NCBI GenBank assembly: GCA_003116975.1
Contig: BGKB01000124.1
Coordinates: 62,001 to 126,000 of the forward strand
DNA from: Aurantiochytrium sp. KH105
Lineage: Eukaryota; Sar; Bigyra; Thraustochytrida; Thraustochytriidae
Direction of reading: 5' to 3'
DNA length: 64,000 nt
The number at the start of each line of letters is the position of its first letter. Position 1 is the stretch's first letter. The notes under the pieces were generated by a model that did not search any database, was not told where the DNA came from, and saw only the letters and a list, made by a program, of their open reading frames with translations. Shown here piece after piece: positions 28,139 to 37,577 of this stretch. The position numbers and the translations under genes were made by a program.

Positions 28139-30361
28139 ATGGTGCAAACGCAAATTCGCTCATCCATCCTCATTGCGCCAGAACCAGTTCCAGTGAGGCG
28201 AGAGAGCAGAATCGAACAAAGTAGGAGAACAGCACGAAGGCCTTCACCTGTCACAGAATGGGCACGTGAGATTGCAGATCTACGCAAGCAGATTGAGCAA
28301 GGCGAGGATATCTTTGCCACGCTAGAGATTGAAAGACCCGTGAAGAGGCGTCGAACCGAGGGGTACGCCTCCTTTTCACTCGAGAGCTTTGCTCAAAATT
28401 TAATATTTCGACCACTCGAGAGAGCGCTCGAGAAACGAACGGCCAAGCGCAAAGCCCGGGCAGCACACGCAGCTCGCAATCGATCACGAAAGGGCAACAG
28501 GAAATACTTCTTTCATCTCAAAAATGTCACGTCGTTCATTATTGGTTCGGCAAACCTCTTGACACTTCTCTTGGTCACGGCCATGATCGTTTATCTGGTA
28601 AGCTTTCTTGGCGGCGCCTACACGCGAACGAGTCAGGTACAAAGCGCTTGTACCCTGGAGCGGCTCGCGGCATCGACGGTCTTCACCCCGGTTCAGAACG
28701 AGACCATCAGTATCGAGGTCTCGACACAAGACCTGGCCAATTCAACGATCGCCTTGGCTGCGCCGAACCGAGAAACGGAAGACTACATCTTTGTAGGCTT
28801 CTTCTCATCGGCGCTATCGTATGTGGGATACCTTACCGAGTCTGGATCCTTGTATGTGATTGGGTCTCAGGGATGCAGCGTAAGCCTGGCTTCGGGAACA
28901 AATTTGCGAACAGGGCATCTTGGCGCGCATTGTGAAATCTCCGCGTCTTCCGTGCTCACGTGCACGCGTCATTGCTACGGAAATTATACACCATATGAAT
29001 GGAGTGAAGTCATCGACAATACGTTGACAATTCAAGGTGCCATGGAAACGCGCAACAGCTATGGTTTCGGTGTCACTACGACATACGAGGAGATTCAATC
29101 CATACGACTTGTGGACAGAGAGGACGCGCAGTGGTGGGGCTCAAACGCAAGCATAGAAGTATTAGTGGAGACGAAAGTCTTCTCATCGGTGTCGTCCAAT
29201 GCAAGCGAGAACCTTGGCAGGTGGCAGGATACCATGTTATTTGTGTTTGTGATTGTGCTTCTCGTCAATATTCTCTCTCGACTGCTCATCTCGAGACTTT
29301 TGTTCACAGGAACAAAAGTGTACAATGCGCGCATTGCGCTTCGGGGAGAGATTGTTGGAAGCCTCATTACATCTCCGTCAGTGTCTGTCTTCACAATTTC
29401 AATCTTTGCGCTCATGGGTTCGCACATTTATAGCAATGCTCTACTTTTCGGCGAAATCCAAACTACCAAGGTCAGTGTCGGCTTTTCGGTTGCTACGGCC
29501 TGTATTACGGCCTTCAATATGAGAATTGTCGCCTCTTCATTGGGGGTTCGCTTCAGCAGCTCAGGAGTTATGGTCCTCACATACTGTTTACCCACAATCC
29601 CCATGCTAGCCCCAAATATGTATACAGATGCTGTGGCATATGCGGGCATAATCGGCCAGTTTCGCAGCGAGCAAGTTACATTTGGCTGCTCAGCGTCGAC
29701 CGAGCAAGCCTGCTATTCGACACCTTGGATAGGCCTTTCGCCGGCCTCGGCGTCGGGAATAGAGCTTTCGTCTCGGCTTCTTTGGCGACCGGTAAGCCTT
29801 GCCATGTGCTTTTTTGTTCTCGCCGAAGGAATTTTGGCGGTCATTTTTGCGTTTGGTGGCAGACGAAAAGGAGGGGCGGCTTCGAATAGTATTGTGCAGT
29901 CCCCGGGGATGGTGAGCCCCTTGAACGCGTCGGGAACAGCTTCATCAAGCGGTTTCTTTTCGAGTAATACTATCGCCCGCTCTTTGAGCAGTTACGAGCG
30001 TGCCCTGGCTTTTGAAGGGCGCGCGCCATCTCATTTTTCGAAAATTTGGGCCGCTCCTGTCGTCACGGTCTTTGGCTCATACCATCATTTCATTTCGCTC
30101 GTTGAGGACAATCTCACCATGTGGGGCGTTCTGCTTCTCCCCCTCGACACGTACATACTCGTTCGTATTGCAGCTCTTTTCTTTGATACAGAAAATCTCA
30201 CGTACTTTCTCATTCGGCGGCGTCTCTATGTAGGCGTGCTCGTCTCTGGAGACACTCTTGTTTCTCGATTCGAAAATCGTCGAAAGATCCCACGTTACGT
30301 GCAAGATTATCCCTTTCATCTGTGGAACGGACAGACTCCAAATTCGATCCTTTTGCGCTAA
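28139..30361 (+). CDS. Multi-pass membrane protein of unknown family
   Basis: 740 residues, ATG at 28139 in ACAATGG context. The first ~128 residues are basic and cytosolic-looking (RPVKRRRTEG, ERALEKRTAKRKARAAHAAR). TM1 lies at ~130-158. A ~200-residue Ser/Thr/Asn-rich loop follows with several N-x-S/T sites (QNETIS, LANSTI, GSNASI) and four or more cysteines, so it is probably extracellular and disulfide-bonded. Hydrophobic segments recur near 364-385, 407-430, 444-465, 477-500 and 544-570, giving about six TMs. The cytosolic C-terminus ends in a conserved-looking YVQDYPFHLWNGQTPNSILL. I do not recognise the family; the layout (one TM, big ectodomain, TM cluster) recalls receptors or channels but there is no motif to prove it. 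Real gene almost certainly; function unknown. Confidence 0.82.
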   Translation: MVQTQIRSSILIAPEPVPVRRESRIEQSRRTARRPSPVTEWAREIADLRKQIEQGEDIFATLEIERPVKRRRTEGYASFSLESFAQNLIFRPLERALEKRTAKRKARAAHAARNRSRKGNRKYFFHLKNVTSFIIGSANLLTLLLVTAMIVYLVSFLGGAYTRTSQVQSACTLERLAASTVFTPVQNETISIEVSTQDLANSTIALAAPNRETEDYIFVGFFSSALSYVGYLTESGSLYVIGSQGCSVSLASGTNLRTGHLGAHCEISASSVLTCTRHCYGNYTPYEWSEVIDNTLTIQGAMETRNSYGFGVTTTYEEIQSIRLVDREDAQWWGSNASIEVLVETKVFSSVSSNASENLGRWQDTMLFVFVIVLLVNILSRLLISRLLFTGTKVYNARIALRGEIVGSLITSPSVSVFTISIFALMGSHIYSNALLFGEIQTTKVSVGFSVATACITAFNMRIVASSLGVRFSSSGVMVLTYCLPTIPMLAPNMYTDAVAYAGIIGQFRSEQVTFGCSASTEQACYSTPWIGLSPASASGIELSSRLLWRPVSLAMCFFVLAEGILAVIFAFGGRRKGGAASNSIVQSPGMVSPLNASGTASSSGFFSSNTIARSLSSYERALAFEGRAPSHFSKIWAAPVVTVFGSYHHFISLVEDNLTMWGVLLLPLDTYILVRIAALFFDTENLTYFLIRRRLYVGVLVSGDTLVSRFENRRKIPRYVQDYPFHLWNGQTPNSILLR

Positions 30362-30779
30362 ATGTAAGAATACTTTTTGAACTCGTGTTGGCTTCACATC
30401 ACTCATCCTGTGAATAAGAAAAAAGAATCTGCTTCAGCTCCCCTCCTCTTCTTCTTGGAATGGCAGGGCCCAGTTAAGCATTGGTTCCAGCTATTTATTG
30501 CAAAGAGATAACAAGAGTGCTTTGTTCGAAAAGCGAAATGAGCACATTGTTCACATTGATGTCGCGGTTTTTTGCGCCCGCGCCTGAATTCGCATTTACA
30601 GGCTAGGATTTGCTCTTGGCAGCGAGAGGGAATGACCTTTTAGTGGAGCATACTTACAACAAGGGTAGCAGACGTTGTTGAAAGGGGTCCTGCATTCCAT
30701 ACGAAAGCGCGACCATCGACAAAGAGGCAAGCAAGCGCAAACTCGCAAACTCGAGCGGAGACGAAGCAGAAGATTCACA
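30362..30779. other. Intergenic region upstream of KAS II
   Basis: No separate gene. The KAS II frame is open upstream to a TTG at 30675, so the last ~100 bases may be 5' UTR, or may belong to a spliced upstream exon coding for a targeting peptide that I cannot identify. Confidence 0.5.
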
Positions 30780-32108
30780 ATGCGGCGCGTTGTGGTGACA
30801 GGCGCAGGCCTGGTGACGCCTCTGGGCGTGGGCGTCCGCGAGTCGTGGTCGGCGCTGCTCGAAGGACGAAGCGCCGTGCAAAGCCTGCGCTTCGATCTGG
30901 ACGATGCCGACACCAAGGGCGCCGAGCTGGCCAGTTTGCTGCCCTGCAAGGTGGGCGCCAGGGTCCCCGCGGAGCAATTTGCCGCGGCCAAAGAAGCCGT
31001 GCTCACCAATAAGCGCGCACAGGACCCTGGGTGCATTGCGATGGCCATGTGCGCAGCTGCCGAGGCCGTGCGCGAAGCTGGGATCCATGACTTGCTGCAC
31101 GACGGCAAAATTGACCCAACGCGGGCCGGCGTCTGCGTCGGATCAGGAATCGGCGCCTCGGTGCAAGAAGTGTCGGCCGCTCACGATCTGCTGCAGGATC
31201 CAAAGCGAGGCCTGCGTCGTCTCAGTCCTTACTTTGTGCCGCGTCTACTCATTAACCTAGCTGCCGGCCATATTTCCATCGCGCACAATCTACAGGGCCC
31301 AAATCACAGCTGCGTCACTGCCTGTGCGAGTGGAGCGCACTCGATAGGAGATGCTTCGCGCTTCATCATGTTCGGTGATGCTGACGTCATGGTTGCGGGA
31401 GGCACCGAGTCCTCGGTCAATCCTTTATCAATTGCTGGCTTTTCCCGCCTCAAGGCGCTCTCCACCAAGTTCAACGATACTCCCTCACTTGCCTCGCGTC
31501 CTTTTGACAAGGACCGCGATGGCTTTGTCATGGGCGAGGGCGCTGGGGTCGTGGTTCTGGAAGAGCTCGAGCACGCACGGAAGCGTGGCGCTCCCATTCT
31601 TGCTGAGATTTCTGGCTATGGTCTTTCCGGCGATGCCTTCCACCTCACAGCGCCTGCTGAGGACGGTTCCGGGGCCAAAAATTGCATCAAGGCCGCTTTA
31701 CGGAATGCCAAGCTCAACGCTGCAGATATTGATTACATCAACGCTCACGCCACCTCCACCCCTTTGGGTGACACTGTCGAGGCCCAGGCTGTGGCGCAGG
31801 TCATTGGCGCGGCTTCGGGCAGGCCAGATGACCTTTCCCGTGCGGCGCTTTCCTCGACAAAGGGTGCCATTGGGCACCTTCTCGGTGCAGCGGGGGCTGT
31901 CGAGGCGATCTTTGCCATGCTCAGTCTGCGCGATCAGGTCGTCCCGCCTACCGCAAATCTCGAGAATCCTGACCTGCCTGCCTTTGTCATGGAGAGTCTT
32001 GACCTCGTCGCTAAAACGGCGCAAGAGCGCAAGCTCCGCCATACCATGTCCAACTCCTTTGGCTTCGGCGGCACAAACACATCGCTCGTGTTTTCCCCGG
32101 CACCCTGA
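30780..32108 (+). CDS. 3-oxoacyl-[acyl-carrier-protein] synthase II (KAS II / FabF type)
   Basis: 442 residues from the ATG at 30780 (TCACAATGC). Starts MRRVVVTGAGLVTPLGVGV, the canonical beginning of mature FabF. The catalytic set is intact: nucleophile in VTACASGAH (C182), NAHATSTPLGD (H323) and KGAIGHLLGAAGAVEA (H366); the tail NSFGFGGTNTSLVF is also conserved. It condenses malonyl-ACP with an acyl-ACP, so it should serve a type II (mitochondrial or plastid-derived) fatty acid pathway that makes lipoate precursors or longer acyl chains. No transit peptide follows the chosen ATG. The upstream 35 codons (TTG start) are Arg-rich and could be part of a presequence if translation or splicing starts upstream. 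Length and motifs make the enzyme call firm. Confidence 0.95.
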   Translation: MRRVVVTGAGLVTPLGVGVRESWSALLEGRSAVQSLRFDLDDADTKGAELASLLPCKVGARVPAEQFAAAKEAVLTNKRAQDPGCIAMAMCAAAEAVREAGIHDLLHDGKIDPTRAGVCVGSGIGASVQEVSAAHDLLQDPKRGLRRLSPYFVPRLLINLAAGHISIAHNLQGPNHSCVTACASGAHSIGDASRFIMFGDADVMVAGGTESSVNPLSIAGFSRLKALSTKFNDTPSLASRPFDKDRDGFVMGEGAGVVVLEELEHARKRGAPILAEISGYGLSGDAFHLTAPAEDGSGAKNCIKAALRNAKLNAADIDYINAHATSTPLGDTVEAQAVAQVIGAASGRPDDLSRAALSSTKGAIGHLLGAAGAVEAIFAMLSLRDQVVPPTANLENPDLPAFVMESLDLVAKTAQERKLRHTMSNSFGFGGTNTSLVFSPAP

Positions 32109-33190
32109 CTGAACGAACCTCACTGTGGTTTGAAAGAGCTACACGAAGACAATATGAACTTATCTTATGACGATGGGAGCGCACGCTTCATCGAGGCCTC
32201 CCAAAACCGATGCATGCATGTATGTATGTGAAGGGGAGGCTTGCCTCGCGCTTCGGGCCATGGAGAGCCTTCTTGAATACAGAAAGCAAGCACGCACTTT
32301 CTCGTCTCCTTCCACGCCTTGACCTAGGTCATGGCCCTTGGCCTACTCCTAGCCCAAACAATGCGAATCTTTTCCAACAACACACACACACACGAAAAAA
32401 AGGACACGAGGCGCAGGCGTTCTCGCCTCGCCCAGACAAGCCATGTTTGGGCGCATGTGCGAGTGTGTACTCGCCCACTTGCACACCTTCAAGCACATGG
32501 CCATCAGTAGCAGAAGCTTTCACGACTTACTGTTAGACGGATTCCAGGCCCCGACCCCTTCTTATACTACCTACTACCTCAAAACCAAGTCAGCTAAAAG
32601 GTAAATAAGGTGACATAAGTGAGCAAACGGCTAGCGCAAAGTTTGGTGTCCGTTTGATGGCGAACGTTTCATGCGACTATTAAGGACCAGCTAGGCAAAA
32701 CTATATATCTAGGCGTTGAGTTCGACACAATCAGCGTCGCTTGTAGCATGGACCCTGTAAATAGAGCGACCGCGGGGCTGAGAAGTAATGTAAGGCAACT
32801 GTGTCATGCGCTATAAGCAAGAAGGAGTGCGTGGAGAAGAAGGAGCGATACAAGCAAGCTGGCTGGCAAGCAAGCACGCAAGCAAGCAAGCAAGCAAGCA
32901 AGTGGGCAAGAAGATAAAGCAAACCCAATCGATCAAGCGGTGAGCGCGCAACGAGAACGCAAGCTACAGGTAAGGCGGCGGGCACGCTTTGCGCGCGACG
33001 CGAGGACTTGCCGCAAGAGCCTCTCTCGCGCAAGTTCGAGCCTACGTTTGTGTCCAGCCGTGGTCGGCAAACGGTCTGCAAGAAAAGGAAAGAGACACAC
33101 AGAGCGAGAGAGAGAGGGAGCGGCACAGCGTTCCCAATCAGGTGAACAACCAAGTCTTTGCGCGGATTGTAAACGGGAAAAGAAAACAAA
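32109..33190. other. Intergenic region with AAGC/GCAA microsatellite
   Basis: Between KAS II and UNC119, both plus strand. Holds TGCATGCATG units near 32212, CACACA at 32380-32392, and an AAGC/GCAA repeat at 32864-32901. Bases 32560-32580 carry TATACTACCTACTACC. No gene supported. Confidence 0.55.
32864..32901. repeat. AAGC/CAAG tetranucleotide repeat
   Basis: About nine AAGC/CAAG units, some imperfect, roughly 290 bases upstream of the UNC119 start. Confidence 0.8.
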
Positions 33191-33937
33191 ATGGTCAAGA
33201 ACAAGTCCGTGACCCCGGAGGACGTGCTCCGGTTCAAGGAGCCTACCAAGGGCTTTTTGTGCCCGCTGAGCGCCAACACCTACGGTATTGAGTTCCTTAG
33301 CTTTACCATCAAGGACTACGACACGAAGCGGACGATCTTTGACATCTCACGTGAGAATGCCGCAGCAGCGCCCGCCGTGACGGCGAGCGCCCTGGCAAAC
33401 CTGAGTGAGGACAGCTACCGCAAGATTCGCTACAACTTTAGCGAGGATGTCCTCCGGACGCCTACCATCTCGACCACGCTCACGTTTGGCGTCGGCGACC
33501 ACGAAGTCGAGGACTTTCGAATGATTGAGCGCCACTACTTTCGCGACAGGCTCGTCAAGAGCTACGACTTCAACTTTGGGTTTTGCATCCCGTGCAGCAC
33601 AAACACCTGGGAGGCAGTGTACGCCGTCCCGCTGCTGGACGACAAGCTCATCGAGGAAATGGTTGCCAATCCCTTTGAGACGCGGTCCGACAGCTTTTAT
33701 TTTGTCAACGGGGAGCTTATCATGCACAACAAGGCAGACTACAACTACTGCGGCGAGCCGGCCGAGGCAAAGCCGACTCCAGGAACTCCACGTGCAGGCG
33801 CCAAGGCCGGCTCGAAGCAGGCGCAGGGCAACCCGGGTATGAAATATGCAGCCAAAATGTCTGCAACTGCTCCCGGCAAAAACGCGCAGGCGCAAATCCC
33901 TGCACAGGCAAAGGCCGGGGCCAAGGCATCCTTTTAG
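33191..33937 (+). CDS. UNC119: UNC119-family lipid-binding chaperone
   Basis: 248 residues, ATG at 33191 (AACAAAATGG). The N-terminal ~185 residues match UNC119 of the PDE6-delta superfamily: VTPEDVLRFKEPTKGFLCPL, YNFSEDVLRTPTISTTLTF, VEDFRMIERHYFRDRLVKSY, FDFNFGFCIPCSTNTWEA-type core and SDSFYFVNGELIMHNKADY. UNC119 binds the myristoylated N-terminus of cargo proteins and releases them in cilia under ARL3-GTP control. The last ~60 residues are Ala/Pro/Lys/Gln-rich and low complexity (PTPGTPRAGAKAG), an extension not usual in animal UNC119. The gene supports a ciliated organism. An N-myristoylatable EF-hand protein at 58928-59590 would be a natural client. Family call is firm; the chaperone role is inferred from orthology. 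Confidence 0.93.
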   Translation: MVKNKSVTPEDVLRFKEPTKGFLCPLSANTYGIEFLSFTIKDYDTKRTIFDISRENAAAAPAVTASALANLSEDSYRKIRYNFSEDVLRTPTISTTLTFGVGDHEVEDFRMIERHYFRDRLVKSYDFNFGFCIPCSTNTWEAVYAVPLLDDKLIEEMVANPFETRSDSFYFVNGELIMHNKADYNYCGEPAEAKPTPGTPRAGAKAGSKQAQGNPGMKYAAKMSATAPGKNAQAQIPAQAKAGAKASF

Positions 33938-34231
33938 GCACGACGCGGTAGCTCCGCGTCGCGTGACATAGGATGATCAATAGTTGACCCACTCATGGCG
34001 CCATTTGTCCTCATATCTCCAATGTCTTGGGGGCATGAGGCAAGCCCAGCCGCTGGCACGCATGGATGGCTTGAGAGATGGCTCTTCACATGCGTTTTCT
34101 TCCGCACTTTAAACTGTCCTTTGTAGAGGCTTATGCCACGGCTGTGTATAGAACGGGATATGTGGCTCTCCGAGCGCAGCCCGTCCCCATGGGTATGTTC
34201 TATCCGTTACATTCCTTTTTAACCCCTTTTA

Positions 34232-36715
34232 CTAGATTTTCTGTTCCTTGGTAGAGCCCGTCGGAGTGGGTGAGTGCGTAAAGTGAAGAGCAGCCTCATG
34301 TTCGAGCGCTAAACATCGAGGTGCGAGCGCCACGGCTTGCGCATCAATCGTGAGCCCGGTTTTTCCGTCAAAAGAAATCGCTTTCCTTTTGGCTCCAAGA
34401 CCGTGCCACCAAGCAAAGCTCGCATCAGAATCACCCCTTTGCTGGAATGTCTTGGTGCCTTGTAGGGCACTGAGCGATTTCTGCGTGCACGATCTTGCCC
34501 CAGGAATAACTTGCGAACATCGCTCAGACCACTTTTGCCCTATGACGACGTGGCCCAAGGGAACTTTGCCGATGCTCTTCTTCAACCGCTTGCCTTGGAG
34601 TCCTTGCGCGGCCCATCGCTGGACCTTGTCAGTGCAGCTGTGACGCTCGCCTTCCCGGTACACGGCGCAAGCCGTTCCTGCTCCTCCTTTGCAGCTCGGA
34701 GTGCACGGGTCGAGACTCAGTGAACTGGCGGACCCGCACGGCGCCATACTTGTAAAGAGGTGGAAAATGATCCCAGGACGGAGCTTGAAATCACATTCAC
34801 TTTGAGTGCCACCGCAATCACGGGGCTCTGTATTTTGTAGAATGCACTCTTGCTGTCGTTCTTGTTCCGTGTCTTGTCCTTCCTTGTCCTCAGCCTTCAC
34901 GGAACATCGAGATTGCGCAACGGCAAGCGCAAGATGCGAAGCGAGGTACTTGTGGAATCCCCGCCGCGCCAAGACTTCGGCGTGCGAATCTTTGACGCGA
35001 TCACCAAAGTGATCCGAGGCGACAAGCCTCGCATCTACAAATCGAGTGCCAACACCCAGTGAGACCAGAGTAAGCCTGCTATCTCTTTGCTGTACAATGC
35101 CCGCAAGCACGGATCGTCCCAACGTGGTTTGTGCGTGCCCGGGGCACACTGTCGTGTACGCTTCGACACAAATCGATGCTACTTCGTCAGCCAGAGAATC
35201 TGGATGCTGAGAGCTACCCTGATCCAGATCTCGGAGGAATATGCGCGATGGACGGAGGAGCTCTTCGACGCGTGCTTGCAGGTCTTGAACCATCGCGCCC
35301 CTTGATGGGATCCCGAGTCGAGCCTGCTGACGCGGGCGTAGAAGCCTTTCCAATCCGTTTTCCGAGAAGCTCGTGAAAATGGGATTCCCATGAAGCCAAA
35401 CGGTATGCAGGGCGAGAGCGCGCTCTGCGGCTTGGGTCAATACGCGCAACCCCTGGTCAGTGATGCGGTTGTAGTCCAGATGGAGCTCTGCAAGGTGCGA
35501 AGCTTCCGATACGTCCAAGAGCGCCTCCGCAATAAGCATGGCGCCTTCATCGTCGAGCCCGTTTGAGCCGACATCAATACTCTGGAGTCGATTCTGACGT
35601 ATAAGTCTCGCGCAAAATGTCGCCCAATGAAGTCCGGGTTCGTTGCTGTACAGTTCAACGATGCGAATGGTCTTTGCGTAGCTGCTTGAGCTCGCAAGCG
35701 CATCGGCGAGCGCTTCAGCGCCGCGAGCCCCAATACCAGCCTTTGCAAGACCGAGAAGGTACAAACTTGAGGGAGCTTTCACATGGGGGAGACGCAGATG
35801 CTGTGCCACAATGCACGCGCCAATATCTCCAAGCTCGCGCTGATTGAGCGATCGCATCGCGTCCGGGTCCTCTGCCGCGGCTCGGAGCGCGTTTACGGCC
35901 AAGCGGCCCTCAAGTTCCTGCTTTGCCTCAGCGGAAACCCGTCGATTGCCAGAGAGCAAGATACTACACAAATTTGGCGAGCTTTGGGCCAGGGTCACGA
36001 GCTTTGAGGCCAACGTATCGTTTATATCATTGCGACTGAGATCAAGCTTTCGAGTTTTCTTGGTCAACGCTTGCTCACACACCAATTCAATGTCTTTGCT
36101 GTGTTGTGCAGCGCCTCCAATCCCGAGACGGCTCAAGACGACTTCTTCACGAGGCGCTGGGGCGCTTTCAAAAGCGTCACGAATCGCGCTCAATGTTTTC
36201 TCAAGACGTTGCTGGGCCTTTGCCGCCCGCGCTTCACGCAAGATGGAGAGGTCTTGGGTGGTTGTTTGGTTCGAGTCTCCAACTCTCCGAAGTCTCAGTT
36301 CGAGTTCTCGTTGCTCACTGCCGAGGCGGGGGACACGTCCACATTCGCAAGTCGCGAGGCGGTCCATCAGAGTAGACATTTCTGAACAAACGTTGGCTTG
36401 CATCATCTTAAGTTTTGCTGTGAACCTCACCACGTGCGGTCGCTTTGACGCTCCGCGCATTTTCTTGGGCGCTACGTAGTGCACCTCCAATCGGCACAGC
36501 GCCGCACCGCAGCTGGTATGGCAAACCTCCGCCACGCCCTGGCGGTCTTCGGTCATCCGAGCCTCGAGCGGGACGTGTCCTTCCTCAACAAGCTGGTCCA
36601 CGAACTCCCAGACCTCGCGGGCGTCCTGGGGCGGAGTCGCGTCCTCGCCCGGCGCCTCCCCGAGCACGAGGACCACGTCTTCGTCCGTGGCCCCGGCTTT
36701 CGTCTTGGCGCTCAT
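34232..36715 (-). CDS. LRR-tRNA adenosine deaminase fusion (ADAT1/ADAR-type deaminase)
   Basis: 827 residues from the ATG at 36715 (MSAKTKAGATDEDVVLVLG); the frame runs on to a GTG at 37276 through GC-rich UTR-like sequence. Residues 1-210 hold helical segments with no recognised domain and several cysteines. About 220-455 is a ribonuclease-inhibitor-type LRR array (RKLDLSRNDI, SIDVGSNGLDDEGAMLIAEA, ELHLDYNRITDQGLRVLTQA). The C-terminal ~300 residues form an A_deamin domain: GVGTRFVD, zinc/catalytic KDSHAEVLARRGF (~578), SMAPCGSAS (~657) and HSCTDKVQRW (~691), so the zinc ligands H, C, C and the proton-shuttling Glu are all present. ADAT1 converts A37 of tRNA-Ala to inosine; target here is inferred. 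The LRR fusion is unusual, and the LRR may recruit substrate or partners. Confidence 0.87.
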   Translation of the reverse strand: MSAKTKAGATDEDVVLVLGEAPGEDATPPQDAREVWEFVDQLVEEGHVPLEARMTEDRQGVAEVCHTSCGAALCRLEVHYVAPKKMRGASKRPHVVRFTAKLKMMQANVCSEMSTLMDRLATCECGRVPRLGSEQRELELRLRRVGDSNQTTTQDLSILREARAAKAQQRLEKTLSAIRDAFESAPAPREEVVLSRLGIGGAAQHSKDIELVCEQALTKKTRKLDLSRNDINDTLASKLVTLAQSSPNLCSILLSGNRRVSAEAKQELEGRLAVNALRAAAEDPDAMRSLNQRELGDIGACIVAQHLRLPHVKAPSSLYLLGLAKAGIGARGAEALADALASSSSYAKTIRIVELYSNEPGLHWATFCARLIRQNRLQSIDVGSNGLDDEGAMLIAEALLDVSEASHLAELHLDYNRITDQGLRVLTQAAERALALHTVWLHGNPIFTSFSENGLERLLRPRQQARLGIPSRGAMVQDLQARVEELLRPSRIFLRDLDQGSSQHPDSLADEVASICVEAYTTVCPGHAQTTLGRSVLAGIVQQRDSRLTLVSLGVGTRFVDARLVASDHFGDRVKDSHAEVLARRGFHKYLASHLALAVAQSRCSVKAEDKEGQDTEQERQQECILQNTEPRDCGGTQSECDFKLRPGIIFHLFTSMAPCGSASSLSLDPCTPSCKGGAGTACAVYREGERHSCTDKVQRWAAQGLQGKRLKKSIGKVPLGHVVIGQKWSERCSQVIPGARSCTQKSLSALQGTKTFQQRGDSDASFAWWHGLGAKRKAISFDGKTGLTIDAQAVALAPRCLALEHEAALHFTHSPTPTGSTKEQKI

Positions 36716-37071
36716 GTCGCGACGCCTGGCCTGCCAAGCTGCGCAGAGAGCGAGCGAGAGAGAGATGGAGGAAGCACAGAGCTGGGCGACACGACACGGT
36801 CCTGGCGCCAAGAAAGCCAAGCTGGCCGCCGCCGTGCCCGGCACTGGCGTTCTGCTGGGTCGCGCTCTCCCACATGGCATGCGATGCATACGCAGACCTC
36901 GATCAGGCAGTTCAAAACCAACTCGGCTGACGTCGCGCAGAACCTCGTGCTGCAGCTCGCGCGTGGCGGCCACGCGCAAGAGGGGACTCAGCATCGTCTC
37001 CGAGGCGACGACGGAGCCGCTCTTCGACCTTGGTAGGAGGCCGTCGACCCGTGACGAGCGTTGAAAGGAGC
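36716..37071. other. Divergent promoter region of deaminase-fusion and small coiled-coil genes
   Basis: A 356-base GC-rich spacer; the minus-strand deaminase frame is open through it but lacks an ATG in good context before 36715. A second in-frame ATG lies near 37003. No independent gene. Confidence 0.5.
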
Positions 37072-37577
37072 ATGGAGACCACCGCCGTGGAACGCAGCGT
37101 CGAGGGCCAGTCTCTGACGGAGGTGCTGGAGACGCGCAGAAACGCGCTGGCGAAGGCCGACCGCGTGCTGGCGCGGACGCGACAGACGCTGCAGGAGGTA
37201 TGTTTCGTTTCTTTTGATAAATATTATTCGCAGAGCTGATTTGGGCCATGCGCGCTCGCAAGAGTTGAATGCTCACAATACTTGAACCGATCTATCTCTA
37301 TTCACAAAAATGCTGTCGGGCGCAGCGGCTCACACATCAGGAGGACGCGCTCGTGGAAGTCGACCTTGAGCTTGCCGTCGCAGAGCACAACGTGCTCATG
37401 CGCGGCGTGCACGGCTTTGACGACATGCAAAAGGAATTCGAGGGCTTGCGAGGTGGGTTTCGGTCCTCCCTTCATGCCCTCAAGCTCCGCACACAGGTTG
37501 CCGAGGCCCAGCTCTCCTCGCCTGCGCCACGTCCGGTAGGCACACAGCATGTCACAATCGAATCAACGAGTCAGTAG
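37072..37577 (+). CDS. Small coiled-coil protein with one intron (exons 37072-37197 and 37326-37577)
   Basis: Exon 1 (126 bases, 42 codons) encodes METTAVERSVEGQSLTEVLE and ends in a helical LARTRQTLQE just before a strong donor GAG^GTATGT. The frame after it runs into stops. An acceptor at 37325 (GGCGCAG^CGG) or one 15 bases later (CATCAG^GAG) restores a phase-0 frame reading EDALVEVDLELAVAE and ending at TAG 37577, giving ~125 or ~120 residues. Almost the whole protein is predicted helical and heptad-like (RRNALAKADRVLARTRQTLQ; LHALKLRTQVAEAQL). It has no motif I recognise; small BORC/BLOC- or centrosome-type coiled-coil subunits are possible but unproven. A further donor-like GGTAGGC at 37536 could hide another 3' intron. 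This is the clearest spliced gene in the window. Confidence 0.6.
37198..37325 (+). other. Spliceosomal intron (GT-AG, 128 or 143 bases)
   Basis: Donor GTATGT at 37198; two in-phase acceptors end at 37325 and 37340. The interior is AT-richer than the flanking exons (GATAAATATTATTC). Both acceptors preserve frame and differ by five codons, which could give two isoforms. Confidence 0.6.

Noticed and set aside
36716-37276. N-terminal extension of the LRR-deaminase frame to a GTG
   Set aside because: Arg/Pro/Ser-rich UTR-like sequence; the ATG at 36715 in good context starts the protein-like part. Same reasoning for other TTG/GTG extensions (5348, 30675, 38516, 40511, 48417, 49352, 53252, 55094, 57691, 60972, 63792).
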